A DNA stretch of 64,000 bases from Comamonas piscis (GTDB taxonomy: Bacteria; Pseudomonadota; Gammaproteobacteria; Burkholderiales; Burkholderiaceae_C), in NCBI RefSeq assembly GCF_014109725.1, contig NZ_CP058554.1, positions 2,232,001 to 2,296,000 of the forward strand. The letters are read 5' to 3'. The notes under the pieces were generated by a model. The model was not told where the DNA came from, searched no databases, and saw only the letters and a program-made list of their open reading frames with translations. Shown here piece by piece: positions 1-9,304 of this stretch. Made by a program: the position numbers and the translations under genes. The stretch's first letter is position 1; every line of letters begins with the position of its first letter.

Positions 1-163
1 GGCTCGTTCATGGTCTCGCATTGTGCATCGCGCCGCATAACAGTGTCTTGATGCTGGGCAAGGTCGGCATAGCGCTGCAGTGCTGCAACGGCGCGCTGCG
101 GTGCTGGAGCTTTGGATGGCAAAAGGCAGCAAATGGTCGGGCCCGCTGCGCTACCATGCCGGC

Positions 164-703
164 ATGGCGATCTATCCAATCTTGAAAATGGGCGATGCCC
201 GTTTGCTGCGCACTGCGCAGCCCGTTACCGAATTCGACACCGATGCGCTGCACCAGCTGGTGCAGGACCTGCTCGACACCATGCGCGATGCCAATGGAGC
301 AGGCCTGGCGGCGCCTCAGATCGGGGTGGACCTGCAGGTGGTGTTTTTTGGCTCGCCCGATCGCAACCCGCGCTACCCGGATCGCCCGCTGGTGCCGCCT
401 ACGGTGCTGATCAATCCGGTGATCACGCCCTTGTCGGACGAGGAAGAGGATGACTGGGAAGGTTGTCTGTCGGTGCCTGGCCTGCGTGGCATGGTGCCGC
501 GCTGGCACAAGATCCGCTACACCGGTTTTGACCAGTATGGCGACCCGATCGACCGAGTGGCCGACGGCTTCCATGCCCGGGTGGTGCAGCATGAATGCGA
601 CCACCTCTGGGGCAAGCTCTACCCGATGCGGGTGCGCGACTTCAGCCAGTTTGGCTTTACCGAGGTGCTGTTCCCCGGCATCAGCGCGGCTGAGGACGAC
701 TGA
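164..703 (+). CDS. def: Peptide deformylase
   Basis: Removes the N-formyl group from nascent proteins; cytoplasmic metalloenzyme of 179 residues, the usual length. All three family motifs are visible: GAGLAAPQIG (45-54), EGCLSVP (99-105, metal ligand C101) and QHECDHL (142-148, metal ligands H143 and H147, catalytic E144). The ATG at 164 is chosen because the family begins with MAIYPIL-like sequence; an in-frame ATG at 80 would add 28 residues unlike the family. There is no good Shine-Dalgarno before either start. It converges with glnD, whose stop lies 14 bp away. Map, which acts next on the same nascent chains, is encoded about 2.8 kb further along on the minus strand. Confidence 0.96.
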   Translation: MAIYPILKMGDARLLRTAQPVTEFDTDALHQLVQDLLDTMRDANGAGLAAPQIGVDLQVVFFGSPDRNPRYPDRPLVPPTVLINPVITPLSDEEEDDWEGCLSVPGLRGMVPRWHKIRYTGFDQYGDPIDRVADGFHARVVQHECDHLWGKLYPMRVRDFSQFGFTEVLFPGISAAEDD

Positions 704-716
704 GTACGGTCCACTT

Positions 717-3335
717 TCAAGCGGCGGCGCCGCTGCCCGTCGCCGCCAGCGCCCAGAGCAGCTCGGTTTCAATCGCGATCTGGCTCACATTGTTCTGCAG
801 CTCCGGGCCCTGCAGCAAAAAGCTGTCTTCCACGCGCTCGCCCAAGGTACTGATCTTCGCCAGCTCCACGCTCAGCTGGTGGCGGGCCAGGATGCGCGCG
901 ACGGTGTAGAGCAGGCCGGCACGGTCGGCGGCAGAGATCGACAGCAGCCAGCGCTGGCCCTTGTCATCGGGCCGCAGCAGCACGCGCGGTGCCACTGGAA
1001 AGCTCTTGACCCGGCGCGATACCCGACGCTGCGCTGGCTCGGGCAGCGGCTGGGCGTCCACCAGTACCCGCGTCAGCTGGCTCTCCACCAGGTTGATCAG
1101 CTCGCGGTAGCTTTGCGGTACATCGGTAGCGACCACCTGGAAGGTGTCGAGCGCATAGCGATTGAGGGCAGTGTGTACCCGGGCATCCAGAATCGAGAAG
1201 CCCGCTTGGTCGAAATAGCTGCAGATGCGAGCAAACAGATCGGGCTGGTCAGGTGCATACACCATCACCTGCAGGCCTTCGCCAGCCAGCGACTGGCGGG
1301 CGCGGACCAGAGCGGACTTGCTGCCCACTGCGCGTGACAGATGGCGGGTGTGCCAGGCGATATCGGCAGCGTCATGGCGCAGGAAGTAGTCCAGGCCCAG
1401 GGTGTCCCACAGCGCCTTTTGCGATTCATGCGGCTGGGCCGACAAGGCCAGCAGCACCATCGCTTCACGCTTGCGGATTTCCACCTGCGCAGCCACATCG
1501 GGCGCCCGGCCGCCCAGCACGCGCAAGGTGGCGCGGTACAGGTCTTCCAGCAGCTTGCCTTTCCAGGCGTTCCAGACCTTGGGGCTGGTGCCACGGATGT
1601 CGGCCACGGTCAGCAGGTAGAGGGCAGTCAGCCGGCGCTCGTTGCCCATGCGCTGCGCAAAGGCGGTGATCACCTCGGGGTCGGAGGTGTCCTGCTTTTG
1701 CGCCACCTGGCTCATCGTCAGATGCTCGCGCACCAGAAACTCGACCAGTTGCCGGTCTTCCTTGGCAATCTGGTGGTCGCGGCAAAAGCGCTTGACCTCC
1801 AGCGCGCCAATCTCCGAATGGTCGCCACCCCGGCCCTTGCCAATATCGTGGAAGAGGGCGGCCAGGTACAGAATCCAGGGCTTGTCCCAGCCAGCGGCCA
1901 GCTGGGAGCAATACGGGTACTCATGCGCATGCTCGGCCATGAAAAAGCGGCGCACATTGCGCAGCACCATCAGGATGTGCTGGTCCACCGTGTAGACATG
2001 GAACAGGTCATGCTGCATCTGGCCCACGATGCGGCGGAAGGGCCAAAGGTAGCGTCCCAGCACGGAGGTCTGGTTCAACAGCCGCATCGCATGCGTGATG
2101 CCCTGGGGCTGCTGCAGGATCTGCATGAAGGTGGCGCGGTTGACCGGGTCGCGGCGGAACTTGGCATCCATCAGCTGGCGCGCATGGTAGAGCGCGCGGA
2201 AGGTGCGGGCCGACAGGTCTTTCAGCCCCGGCTCGGTCTCGTAGAGCAAGAAGGTGCGCAAGATCGCATGCGGGTTGCGCTGGTAGACCTCGTCGTCGGC
2301 CACCTCGATGAGGCCGGCCTTGTCATAGAACTCGTCATCAATGCGCCGCAAGCTATGGTTGCCCGGGTGCAGGCGCTCATCCATGTTCAGCATCAGGATC
2401 TGCGTGAGCTGGGCCACCGCCTTGGCGGCCCAGTAGTAGCGCTTCATCAGCTCCTCGCTGGCGCGCTTGGGAAAGCGCTGGCCGGCTGGCGTCACGGTCT
2501 TGAAGCCAAAGGATTCGGCCACCGGCGTTTGCAGATCAAACACCAGCCGGTCCTCGCGGCGCTTGGCCACAATGTGCAGCCGCGCGCGTATCAGGCAAAT
2601 CAGGTCCTCGTTGCGTTGCAGGTTGCGCACCTCGTAGACAGTGGCCAGCCCTTTGTCGGACAACTCTTTCCAACGACTGCCCAGGCCGGTGGCGCGGCCC
2701 AGCCACAGGATGAGCTGCAGATCGCGCAGGCCGCCGGGCGATTCCTTGCAATTGGGCTCCAGCGCGTAAACGGTGTTTTCGTATTTGTTGTGGCGCTGCT
2801 GCATCTCCAGCACCTTGGCCACGACAAAGGCATCGGGCTTGATGGACTGGGCCAGCGCCGCCTGGAACAGGCGGTAGAGGCGCGGCGAGCCGATGATGCG
2901 GCGCGACTCCAGCAGCGCCGTCTGCACCGTCACATCCGCCTGCGCCTCGCTGATGCACTGGCTGATGGTGCGCACACTCGATCCGATCTCCAGCCCCGCA
3001 TCCCAGCAGGAGCCGATGAACTGCTCAATCGCACTGCGCAATTCGCTGTCCTGCTCGGGGTCGGTGCCGTCGGGCAGCAGCAGCAGCACATCGATATCCG
3101 AATAGGGGAAGAGCTTGCCCCGGCCAAAGCCGCCCACCCCCACCAGGTTCAGGCGGCCGGGCAGGCCGGCCAGGTGCCACAGATCGCGCAAAAGCACATC
3201 GGCCAGTTGCGAGAGCTTGCGCAGCTGCGTCTGTATGCCCCGGGTGCTGCTGCCCCCGGCCATGATGTCGTCAAACAGGGCGCTGCGTTGGGCCTGGTAC
3301 TGCTCGCGCAGCTGCGGAATGCGAGGATCGTTCAT
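717..3335 (-). CDS. glnD: [Protein-PII] uridylyltransferase / uridylyl-removing enzyme
   Basis: Bifunctional nitrogen sensor that uridylylates PII proteins when glutamine is low and removes UMP when it is high. The 872 residues show the standard order. First is a nucleotidyltransferase domain (GVGGFGRG followed by the SDIDVLLLL metal-binding aspartates, about residues 65-95). Next is an HD hydrolase domain (LAALFHDIGKGRGGDHSEIG, near the middle). Two C-terminal ACT domains follow (starting near VMVYAPDQPDLFARI and WLLSISAADRAGLLY). The start at 3335 (MNDPRIPQLREQ) is preferred; the reading frame stays open 44 codons further upstream, but that extension is unlike the family. It is separated from map upstream by a terminator, so it is probably transcribed alone. 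Confidence 0.96.
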   Translation of the reverse strand: MNDPRIPQLREQYQAQRSALFDDIMAGGSSTRGIQTQLRKLSQLADVLLRDLWHLAGLPGRLNLVGVGGFGRGKLFPYSDIDVLLLLPDGTDPEQDSELRSAIEQFIGSCWDAGLEIGSSVRTISQCISEAQADVTVQTALLESRRIIGSPRLYRLFQAALAQSIKPDAFVVAKVLEMQQRHNKYENTVYALEPNCKESPGGLRDLQLILWLGRATGLGSRWKELSDKGLATVYEVRNLQRNEDLICLIRARLHIVAKRREDRLVFDLQTPVAESFGFKTVTPAGQRFPKRASEELMKRYYWAAKAVAQLTQILMLNMDERLHPGNHSLRRIDDEFYDKAGLIEVADDEVYQRNPHAILRTFLLYETEPGLKDLSARTFRALYHARQLMDAKFRRDPVNRATFMQILQQPQGITHAMRLLNQTSVLGRYLWPFRRIVGQMQHDLFHVYTVDQHILMVLRNVRRFFMAEHAHEYPYCSQLAAGWDKPWILYLAALFHDIGKGRGGDHSEIGALEVKRFCRDHQIAKEDRQLVEFLVREHLTMSQVAQKQDTSDPEVITAFAQRMGNERRLTALYLLTVADIRGTSPKVWNAWKGKLLEDLYRATLRVLGGRAPDVAAQVEIRKREAMVLLALSAQPHESQKALWDTLGLDYFLRHDAADIAWHTRHLSRAVGSKSALVRARQSLAGEGLQVMVYAPDQPDLFARICSYFDQAGFSILDARVHTALNRYALDTFQVVATDVPQSYRELINLVESQLTRVLVDAQPLPEPAQRRVSRRVKSFPVAPRVLLRPDDKGQRWLLSISAADRAGLLYTVARILARHQLSVELAKISTLGERVEDSFLLQGPELQNNVSQIAIETELLWALAATGSGAAA

Positions 3336-3449
3336 GGTGCCTAACTGTGCTGTCGCTGGCAGTGTGCCATAGCAATAAACAGCGCATGCGAATAAGCACA
3401 TTCCGTGCCACGGCGCACCAAATGAGGGCGTCCAGGCGGCAGGGGCCGC

Positions 3450-3487
3450 CATAACAAAAGGCGGCACGCTGGTCGCGGTGCCGCCTT
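3450..3487 (-). terminator. Rho-independent terminator after map
   Basis: Perfect 10-bp inverted repeat AAGGCGGCAC (3458-3467) and GTGCCGCCTT (3478-3487). Read on the minus strand, the stem is followed by TTTTGTTAT. It lies just after the map stop codon and before glnD, so it should end the map transcript. Confidence 0.75.
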
Positions 3488-3523
3488 CAGGGCGCGTTGT
3501 ATGGCTGCGCTATGGCAGTGCCA

Positions 3524-4339
3524 TCAGCACTTGATGCTGGTCACAAAGCTCGGTGGCGTGGGCGAACCTTCCGACCAGGTCAGCACTTCGTAGCCGGTGT
3601 CGGTCACCACCACTTCGACTTCCCATTGGGCCGAGAGGCTGTGGTCCTTGGTGATGACGGTCCAGCCGTCATTGCCCAGATCCTTGATGTCCTTCTTGCC
3701 GAGGTTGAGCATGGGCTCGATCGTGAAGATCATGCCGGTTTTCAGCTCGACGCCGGTGCCCGGGCGGCCGTAGTGCAGCACCTGGGGCTCGTCATGGAAC
3801 ACCTTGCCAATGCCGTGGCCGCAGTACTCGCGCACGACAGACAGGCCCTGGCCTTCGGCAAACTTCTGGATCGCATGGCCGATATCGCCCAGGTGGGCGC
3901 CATTCTTGACCTGCACGATGCCATGCCACATAGCCTCGAAAGTCAGCTGGCACAGACGTTTGCCGGCGATGGTTCCTTCGCCGATCACAAACATACGGCT
4001 GTTGTCGCCAAAATAGCCTTCGGGCGTGATGATGGTCACGTCCACATTGACGACGTCGCCCTTCTTGAGTGGCTTGTCATTGGGAATGCCGTGGCAGACC
4101 ACATGGTTCACCGAGGTGCAGACATAGGCCGGGTAGGGCGTCATGCCCGGTGGCTGGTAGCCCAGGCAGGCCGACTTGGTGCCTTGCTTCTCCATAACTT
4201 CGGCGCACAGCATATCGATCTGCTTGGTGGTGATGCCCGGTTGGATGTGGGGGGTGATGTAATCCAAAACCTCCGAGGCCAGGCGGCCGGCGATGCGCAT
4301 CTGCGCAATATCTTCATCGCTATTGATTTTGATGGTCAT
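3524..4339 (-). CDS. map: Type I methionine aminopeptidase
   Basis: Removes the initiator methionine after deformylation; cytoplasmic, two-metal pita-bread fold, 271 residues. Visible family landmarks are NVDVTIITPEGYFGDNSRMF (two metal-ligand aspartates in one stretch), EYCGHGIGKVFHDEPQVLHY (histidine ligand), GMIFTIEPML (glutamate ligand) and the C-terminal WEVEVVVTDTGYEVLT (last glutamate ligand). The ATG at 4339 gives the MTIKINSDEDI start. It is divergent from purL across a 182-bp gap that must carry both promoters. A terminator follows at 3450-3487, so map looks monocistronic. Confidence 0.96.
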   Translation of the reverse strand: MTIKINSDEDIAQMRIAGRLASEVLDYITPHIQPGITTKQIDMLCAEVMEKQGTKSACLGYQPPGMTPYPAYVCTSVNHVVCHGIPNDKPLKKGDVVNVDVTIITPEGYFGDNSRMFVIGEGTIAGKRLCQLTFEAMWHGIVQVKNGAHLGDIGHAIQKFAEGQGLSVVREYCGHGIGKVFHDEPQVLHYGRPGTGVELKTGMIFTIEPMLNLGKKDIKDLGNDGWTVITKDHSLSAQWEVEVVVTDTGYEVLTWSEGSPTPPSFVTSIKC

Positions 4340-4521
4340 AGCCCATGATTATCCCACCGCTGCCATTGGCATGTTGTCCACGCGGCTACGTGTCCTGGCG
4401 AGGCACAGTAGAATCCCGGGTTATCCCGCCCTTGTCATTGTGCTGCCACGGCCTGCCCGTAGCAGTGTGCAAGGCGCATGCGTGCTTTCTTCCCATCCTC
4501 CTAGTCCACATAGGCTGCCAC

Positions 4522-7500
4522 GTGACACTGCACCTGACTCAGCTTCCAGGCGGTAACGCCCTCAGCTCCTTCCGCGCCCAACAACTGCAGACCGCATTGA
4601 CGGCGATCCATCCAAAGATAACGGGCATTGCTGCCCGTTTTGTGCATCTGGTAGCCACGGAGCAGCCCCTGGCGGGTGCTGAGGCCGAGCGCGTAGCGGC
4701 CCTGCTGACCTATGGCGACCCTTATGAAGGCGGCAGCGATGGCCTGGCGTTTATCGTCACCCCGCGCATGGGCACCATCTCGCCCTGGGCCTCCAAGGCC
4801 ACCGACATTGCCCGCAACTGCGGCCTGGATGTCTTCCGTGTCGAGCGCCTGACCGAGTTCCGCATTGACTTGAAGGCCGGTTTGCTGGGCGGCAAGCCCG
4901 AGCTGAGCGCCGAGCAGACCGCGCAGATCGCCGCACTGCTGCACGACCGCATGACCGAATCGGTGTTTGCGACCCGCGCCGAAGCCGAGCAGCTGTTTTC
5001 CACCCTGCAAGCCCAGCCGATGGCCTTTGTCGATGTGCTCGGCGGTGGCCGCAGCGCGCTGGAAAAAGCCAACAAGCAGTGGGGCCTGGCGCTGGCTGAG
5101 GACGAGATCGAGTACCTGGAAAACGCCTTCAAGGGCCTGGCGCGCAACCCCAGCGATGTCGAGCTGATGATGTTTGCCCAGGCGAACTCCGAGCACTGCC
5201 GCCACAAGATCTTCAACGCCAAGTTCACTATCGATGGTGTGGACCAAGACAAGAGCCTGTTCGGCATGATCCGCCACACCGAGGCCGTGTCGCCCCAGCA
5301 CACGGTGGTGGCGTACTCGGACAATGCCTCCATCATGGAAGGCCACCAGGTTGAGCGCTTTGTTGCGCCATTCAATGCCCAGGCCGATGCGGTGACGGCA
5401 CCCAGCTACCAAAAGCAGGCGGCCACCAGCCATGTGCTGATGAAGGTCGAGACCCACAACCACCCCACGGCCATCTCGCCCTTCCCCGGTGCCTCTACCG
5501 GCGCTGGTGGTGAGATTCGTGACGAAGGCGCCACTGGCCGGGGCTCCAAGCCCAAGGCTGGTTTGACTGGTTTCACTGTCTCCAAGCTCTGGGGCAGCGA
5601 GGTCGGCAAGCCCGAGCACATCGCCAGCCCGCTGCAGATCATGATCGAAGGCCCGCTGGGCGGCGCCGCGTTCAACAACGAATTCGGCCGCCCCAACCTG
5701 ACCGGCTACTTCCGCGAGTACGAGCAGCAGGTCGGTGACATCACCCGTGGCTACCACAAGCCCATCATGATCGCCGGTGGACTGGGCGTGATCGATGCCG
5801 AGCAGACCCAGAAGATCCTCTTCCCGGCCGGCACCTTGTTGATCCAGCTGGGCGGCCCGGGCATGCGCATCGGCATGGGCGGTAGTGCCGCCAGCTCCAT
5901 GGCCAGCGGCACCAATGCGGCCGAGCTGGACTTTGATTCGGTGCAGCGCGGCAACCCCGAGATCGAGCGCCGTGCGCAAGAGGTCATCAACCACTGCTGG
6001 CAGCAGGGCGCGGCCAACCCGATCCTGGCGATCCACGATGTGGGCGCCGGTGGCCTGTCCAATGCCTTCCCCGAGCTGACCAATGACGCCGGCCGTGGCG
6101 CGCGCTTTGATTTGCGCAAGGTCAACCTCGAAGAATCGGGCCTGGCGCCCAAGGAAATCTGGTCCAACGAAAGCCAGGAACGCTATGTGATGGCGATTGC
6201 GCCGGAGTCGCTTGCGCAGTTCACCGCGTTCTGCGAGCGCGAGCGCTGCCCGTTTGCCGTCATCGGCACGGCGACCGAAGAGCGCCAGTTGGTGCTGCAA
6301 GACCCGGACGCGACCGCTGACGACCAGAAGTTGCCGGTCAATATGCCGATGGAGGTGCTGCTCGGCAAGCCGCCCAAGATGCACAAGGATGTGCAGACCG
6401 TGGTGCGCAGCCTGCCCGCCATCGACCTGACCGGTGTGCCTTTGGAAAAGGCCGTGATCGATGTGCTGGCCCACCCCACGGTGGCCTCCAAGCGCTTTTT
6501 GATCACCATTGGTGACCGCGCCGTCGGTGGCCTGACCCACCGCGACCAGATGGTCGGCCCCTGGCAGGTGCCGGTGGCCGACGTGGCCGTGACCCTGGCC
6601 GACTTCCAGAGCTTCAAGGGCGAGGCCATGGCCATGGGCGAGCGCACGCCGCTGGCGTCCATCAATGCGCCCGCTTCCGGCCGCATGGCCGTGGCCGAAG
6701 CCATCACCAATATGCTGGCCGCGCCGATTGCGCTGTCCAAGGTGAAGATGTCGGCCAACTGGATGGCCGCTTGCGGCGAGCCGGGTGAAGACGCCGATCT
6801 GTACGCGACCGTCAAGGCCGTCGGCATGGAACTGTGCCCGCAGCTGAACATCTCCATCCCGGTGGGCAAGGACAGCCTGTCGATGCGCACGCAGTGGAGC
6901 GAAGGCGGCCAAACCAAGAAGGTCACCTCGCCGATCAGCCTGGTCATCACCGGCTTTGCTGCGATTGATGATGTGCGCAGCACCTTCACCCCGCAGCTGG
7001 ATGCGAACGAGCCCGACACCACCTTGGTGCTGGTCGATCTGTCCCGGGGCAAGATGCGCATGGGTGGCTCTATCCTGGGCCAGGTGCTGGGCCAAAGCGG
7101 CAACGAGACGCCGGACCTGGACGACGCCAAGGACCTGATCGCACTCGTTGATGCCGTCAATTCACTGCGTGCCGAGGGCAAGATACTGGCTTACCACGAC
7201 AAGGGCGATGGCGGCCTGCTGGCCACCGTGGCAGAAATGGCCTTTGCCGGCCATGTCGGCGTGGCGCTGAATGTGGACATGCTGATCACTGAAGGCGATG
7301 GCATCTCCGACAGCCGCATGGACAGCGGCGAAGGCAAGAACTGGAGCGGCCAGGTATCGGGCCGCCGCGAAGACCTGACCTTGCGCGCACTGTTCAACGA
7401 AGAGCTGGGCGCCGTGCTGCAGGTCAAGACCAGCGACAGCGCCGAGGTGCTGCAGACCCTGCGCGCGCACGGCCTGTCCACCTGCAGCCATATCGTCGGC

Positions 7501-8532
7501 AAGACCCGTCCCGCCTCGTCCAGCATGGACATGGGCAAGGGCGAGCTGCAGGTTTGGCGCGATGCCAAGAAGGTGTTTGGCGCCACCTTGAGCGACCTGC
7601 ACCAGGTCTGGGATGCCGTGAGCTGGAAGATTGCCCAGCAGCGCGACAACCCGGCCTGCGCCGACAGCGAACACGCCTCGGTCGGTGTGCCGTCTGACCC
7701 CGGCATGCATGTACACCTGACCTTTGACCCGCAAGAAGCGCTGTCTGCGCCCTTCGTCAATGTGGCAGCCAAGCCCCGCGTGGCAGTGCTGCGCGAGCAG
7801 GGTGTGAACTCGCACGTGGAAATGGCCTATGCCTTTGGCGAAGCCGGCTTTGAAGCGGTCGATGTGCACATGACCGATCTGCAGACCGGCCGTGCCCAGC
7901 TGCGTGACTTCGCCGGTATCGTCGCCTGCGGCGGCTTCAGCTATGGCGACACCCTGGGCGCCGGCATTGGCTGGGCCCGTTCGATCACCTTCAACGAGCC
8001 GCTGTCCGAGCAGTTCCAGACTTTCTTCAGCCGCAAGGACACCTTCGGCCTGGGCGTCTGCAATGGCTGCCAGATGTTTGCCGAGCTGGCCGACATCATC
8101 CCCGGTGCGCAAGACTGGCCGCGTTTCACGCAAAACCAGAGCAACCGCTTCGAGGCGCGTCTGTCGATGGTCGAAGTGCTGGAGTCGCCCAGCCTGTTCC
8201 TGCAAGGCATGGCTGGCTCGCGCCTGCCGATCGCCGTGGCGCACGGCGAGGGCTATGCCAACTTCCGCTTCCGTGGCAACGCCGATGCGGTGATCGCAGC
8301 GATGCGCTATGTGGACAACCATGGCCAGGCGACCGAGCAGTACCCGTTCAACCCCAACGGCTCGGCCGGCGGCTTGACCGCTGTCACCACCGCCGATGGC
8401 CGCTTTACCGCGATGATGCCGCACCCCGAGCGCGTGTTCCGCAACGTGCAGATGAGCTGGACCGATGGCGACCGCTCGGCGCAGAGCCCCTGGATGCGCG
8501 TCTGGCGCAATGCCCGCCACTGGCTGGGCTGA
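4522..8532 (+). CDS. purL: Phosphoribosylformylglycinamidine synthase (large, single-chain form)
   Basis: Fourth step of purine synthesis: converts FGAR, ATP and glutamine to FGAM. The 1336 residues match the large proteobacterial form with a fused amidotransferase. The N-terminal domain is followed by the FGAM synthase core (ETHNHPTAISPFPGA; GGLGVIDAEQ; AIHDVGAGGLSNAFPEL). The C-terminal class I glutaminase carries nucleophile C1180 (LGVCNGCQMFAEL) and the histidine/glutamate pair H1301 and E1303 (MMPHPERVF). The start is taken as GTG at 4522 (VTLHLTQLPG), where family similarity begins; an ATG 59 codons upstream would add a non-conserved extension. A terminator follows directly. Confidence 0.95.
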   Translation: MTLHLTQLPGGNALSSFRAQQLQTALTAIHPKITGIAARFVHLVATEQPLAGAEAERVAALLTYGDPYEGGSDGLAFIVTPRMGTISPWASKATDIARNCGLDVFRVERLTEFRIDLKAGLLGGKPELSAEQTAQIAALLHDRMTESVFATRAEAEQLFSTLQAQPMAFVDVLGGGRSALEKANKQWGLALAEDEIEYLENAFKGLARNPSDVELMMFAQANSEHCRHKIFNAKFTIDGVDQDKSLFGMIRHTEAVSPQHTVVAYSDNASIMEGHQVERFVAPFNAQADAVTAPSYQKQAATSHVLMKVETHNHPTAISPFPGASTGAGGEIRDEGATGRGSKPKAGLTGFTVSKLWGSEVGKPEHIASPLQIMIEGPLGGAAFNNEFGRPNLTGYFREYEQQVGDITRGYHKPIMIAGGLGVIDAEQTQKILFPAGTLLIQLGGPGMRIGMGGSAASSMASGTNAAELDFDSVQRGNPEIERRAQEVINHCWQQGAANPILAIHDVGAGGLSNAFPELTNDAGRGARFDLRKVNLEESGLAPKEIWSNESQERYVMAIAPESLAQFTAFCERERCPFAVIGTATEERQLVLQDPDATADDQKLPVNMPMEVLLGKPPKMHKDVQTVVRSLPAIDLTGVPLEKAVIDVLAHPTVASKRFLITIGDRAVGGLTHRDQMVGPWQVPVADVAVTLADFQSFKGEAMAMGERTPLASINAPASGRMAVAEAITNMLAAPIALSKVKMSANWMAACGEPGEDADLYATVKAVGMELCPQLNISIPVGKDSLSMRTQWSEGGQTKKVTSPISLVITGFAAIDDVRSTFTPQLDANEPDTTLVLVDLSRGKMRMGGSILGQVLGQSGNETPDLDDAKDLIALVDAVNSLRAEGKILAYHDKGDGGLLATVAEMAFAGHVGVALNVDMLITEGDGISDSRMDSGEGKNWSGQVSGRREDLTLRALFNEELGAVLQVKTSDSAEVLQTLRAHGLSTCSHIVGKTRPASSSMDMGKGELQVWRDAKKVFGATLSDLHQVWDAVSWKIAQQRDNPACADSEHASVGVPSDPGMHVHLTFDPQEALSAPFVNVAAKPRVAVLREQGVNSHVEMAYAFGEAGFEAVDVHMTDLQTGRAQLRDFAGIVACGGFSYGDTLGAGIGWARSITFNEPLSEQFQTFFSRKDTFGLGVCNGCQMFAELADIIPGAQDWPRFTQNQSNRFEARLSMVEVLESPSLFLQGMAGSRLPIAVAHGEGYANFRFRGNADAVIAAMRYVDNHGQATEQYPFNPNGSAGGLTAVTTADGRFTAMMPHPERVFRNVQMSWTDGDRSAQSPWMRVWRNARHWLG

Positions 8533-8554
8533 TCTGCGCAACGCCCCATAAGCG

Positions 8555-8580
8555 AAGGCCCTGCACTGCAGGGCCTTTTT
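8555..8580 (+). terminator. Rho-independent terminator after purL
   Basis: AAGGCCCTG / CAGGGCCTT stem with a 5-nt loop, then a run of T ending at 8580; 22 bp after the purL stop. Confidence 0.85.
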
Positions 8581-8599
8581 ACATGCTGGGTGTCAACGC

Positions 8600-9301
8600 T
8601 CAGAGCTTCATCACCACCGGGCCGCCCTTGGCAATCGCCCGCTGGTAGGCCTCACGTGCCTGCATGCGCTGGCGGTAGGCGTGCAGATGGGGCCAGTCAG
8701 CGGGATTGGCGCAGCGGGCCAGCGCAGCTTCCACCGCAAAACCCATCTGAAAATCGGCCATCGTCAGGTGCTCACCGGCAAACCAGGGTTGCTGGGCCAG
8801 GTGGTTGTTCATATAGGCCATCGCTGCATCCATGTGGGGCGCAATCAGCTGTTTATGCACCTGCTGGCGCAGGCCGCGCAGCACCGGGCCCACAACGGGG
8901 CGCAGCAACAGCGGCAAGGGCTTGGCGGCGATGCTGTCAAACACCAGCTGCAGCAGCATCCAGTTCATCAGCGAGCCCTCGGCAAAATGCATCCAGTAGC
9001 GGCACTGCAAATGCTCGGGGCTGCCGCGCGGCGGATCCAGGTAGGCCATGTCAGGGGGCGCCCAGGCGCCATAGCGTTCGGCCAGGTATTCGATGATGGC
9101 GCCGGATTCGGCAATCACCAGGCCCCGGTCGCAGAGGATGGGTGAGAGGCCCAGCGGGTGGATGCGCTTGAGCGCCGGCGGTGCCAGGCGGGTCTTGGCA
9201 TCGCGCGGGTAGGTCTGCAGCGCATAGGGCAGGTTCAGCTCTTCAAGCAACCACAGAACGCGCTGCGAGCGCGAGGTCTCCAGATGGTGCAGCGTCAGCA
9301 T
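8600..9301 (-). CDS. Glutathione S-transferase family protein
   Basis: Cytosolic GST-fold protein of 233 residues. The N-terminal thioredoxin-like half contains the usual landmarks: TSRSQRVLWLLEEL for the active-site helix, HPLGLSPIL with the cis-proline of the glutathione site, and AESGAIIEYLAERYG. The C-terminal half is all-helical, with the conserved aspartate in MADFQMGF. Likely role: glutathione conjugation or peroxide reduction; the substrate cannot be read from sequence. The downstream end faces purL across a terminator. An SDR gene ends 3 bp upstream of this start on the same strand, so the two are probably co-transcribed, SDR first. Confidence 0.88.
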   Translation of the reverse strand: MLTLHHLETSRSQRVLWLLEELNLPYALQTYPRDAKTRLAPPALKRIHPLGLSPILCDRGLVIAESGAIIEYLAERYGAWAPPDMAYLDPPRGSPEHLQCRYWMHFAEGSLMNWMLLQLVFDSIAAKPLPLLLRPVVGPVLRGLRQQVHKQLIAPHMDAAMAYMNNHLAQQPWFAGEHLTMADFQMGFAVEAALARCANPADWPHLHAYRQRMQAREAYQRAIAKGGPVVMKL

Positions 9302-9304
9302 GGT

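Noticed and set aside
4501..7095. Long minus-strand reading frame opposite purL
   Set aside because: Shadow of GC-rich codon bias; its translation is histidine/glycine/glutamine-rich without domains, while the plus strand is clearly PurL. The same reasoning excludes the long antisense frames at 1341-3344, 14119-16572, 16820-18691, 22249-24987, 43764-45776 and 48590-50836.
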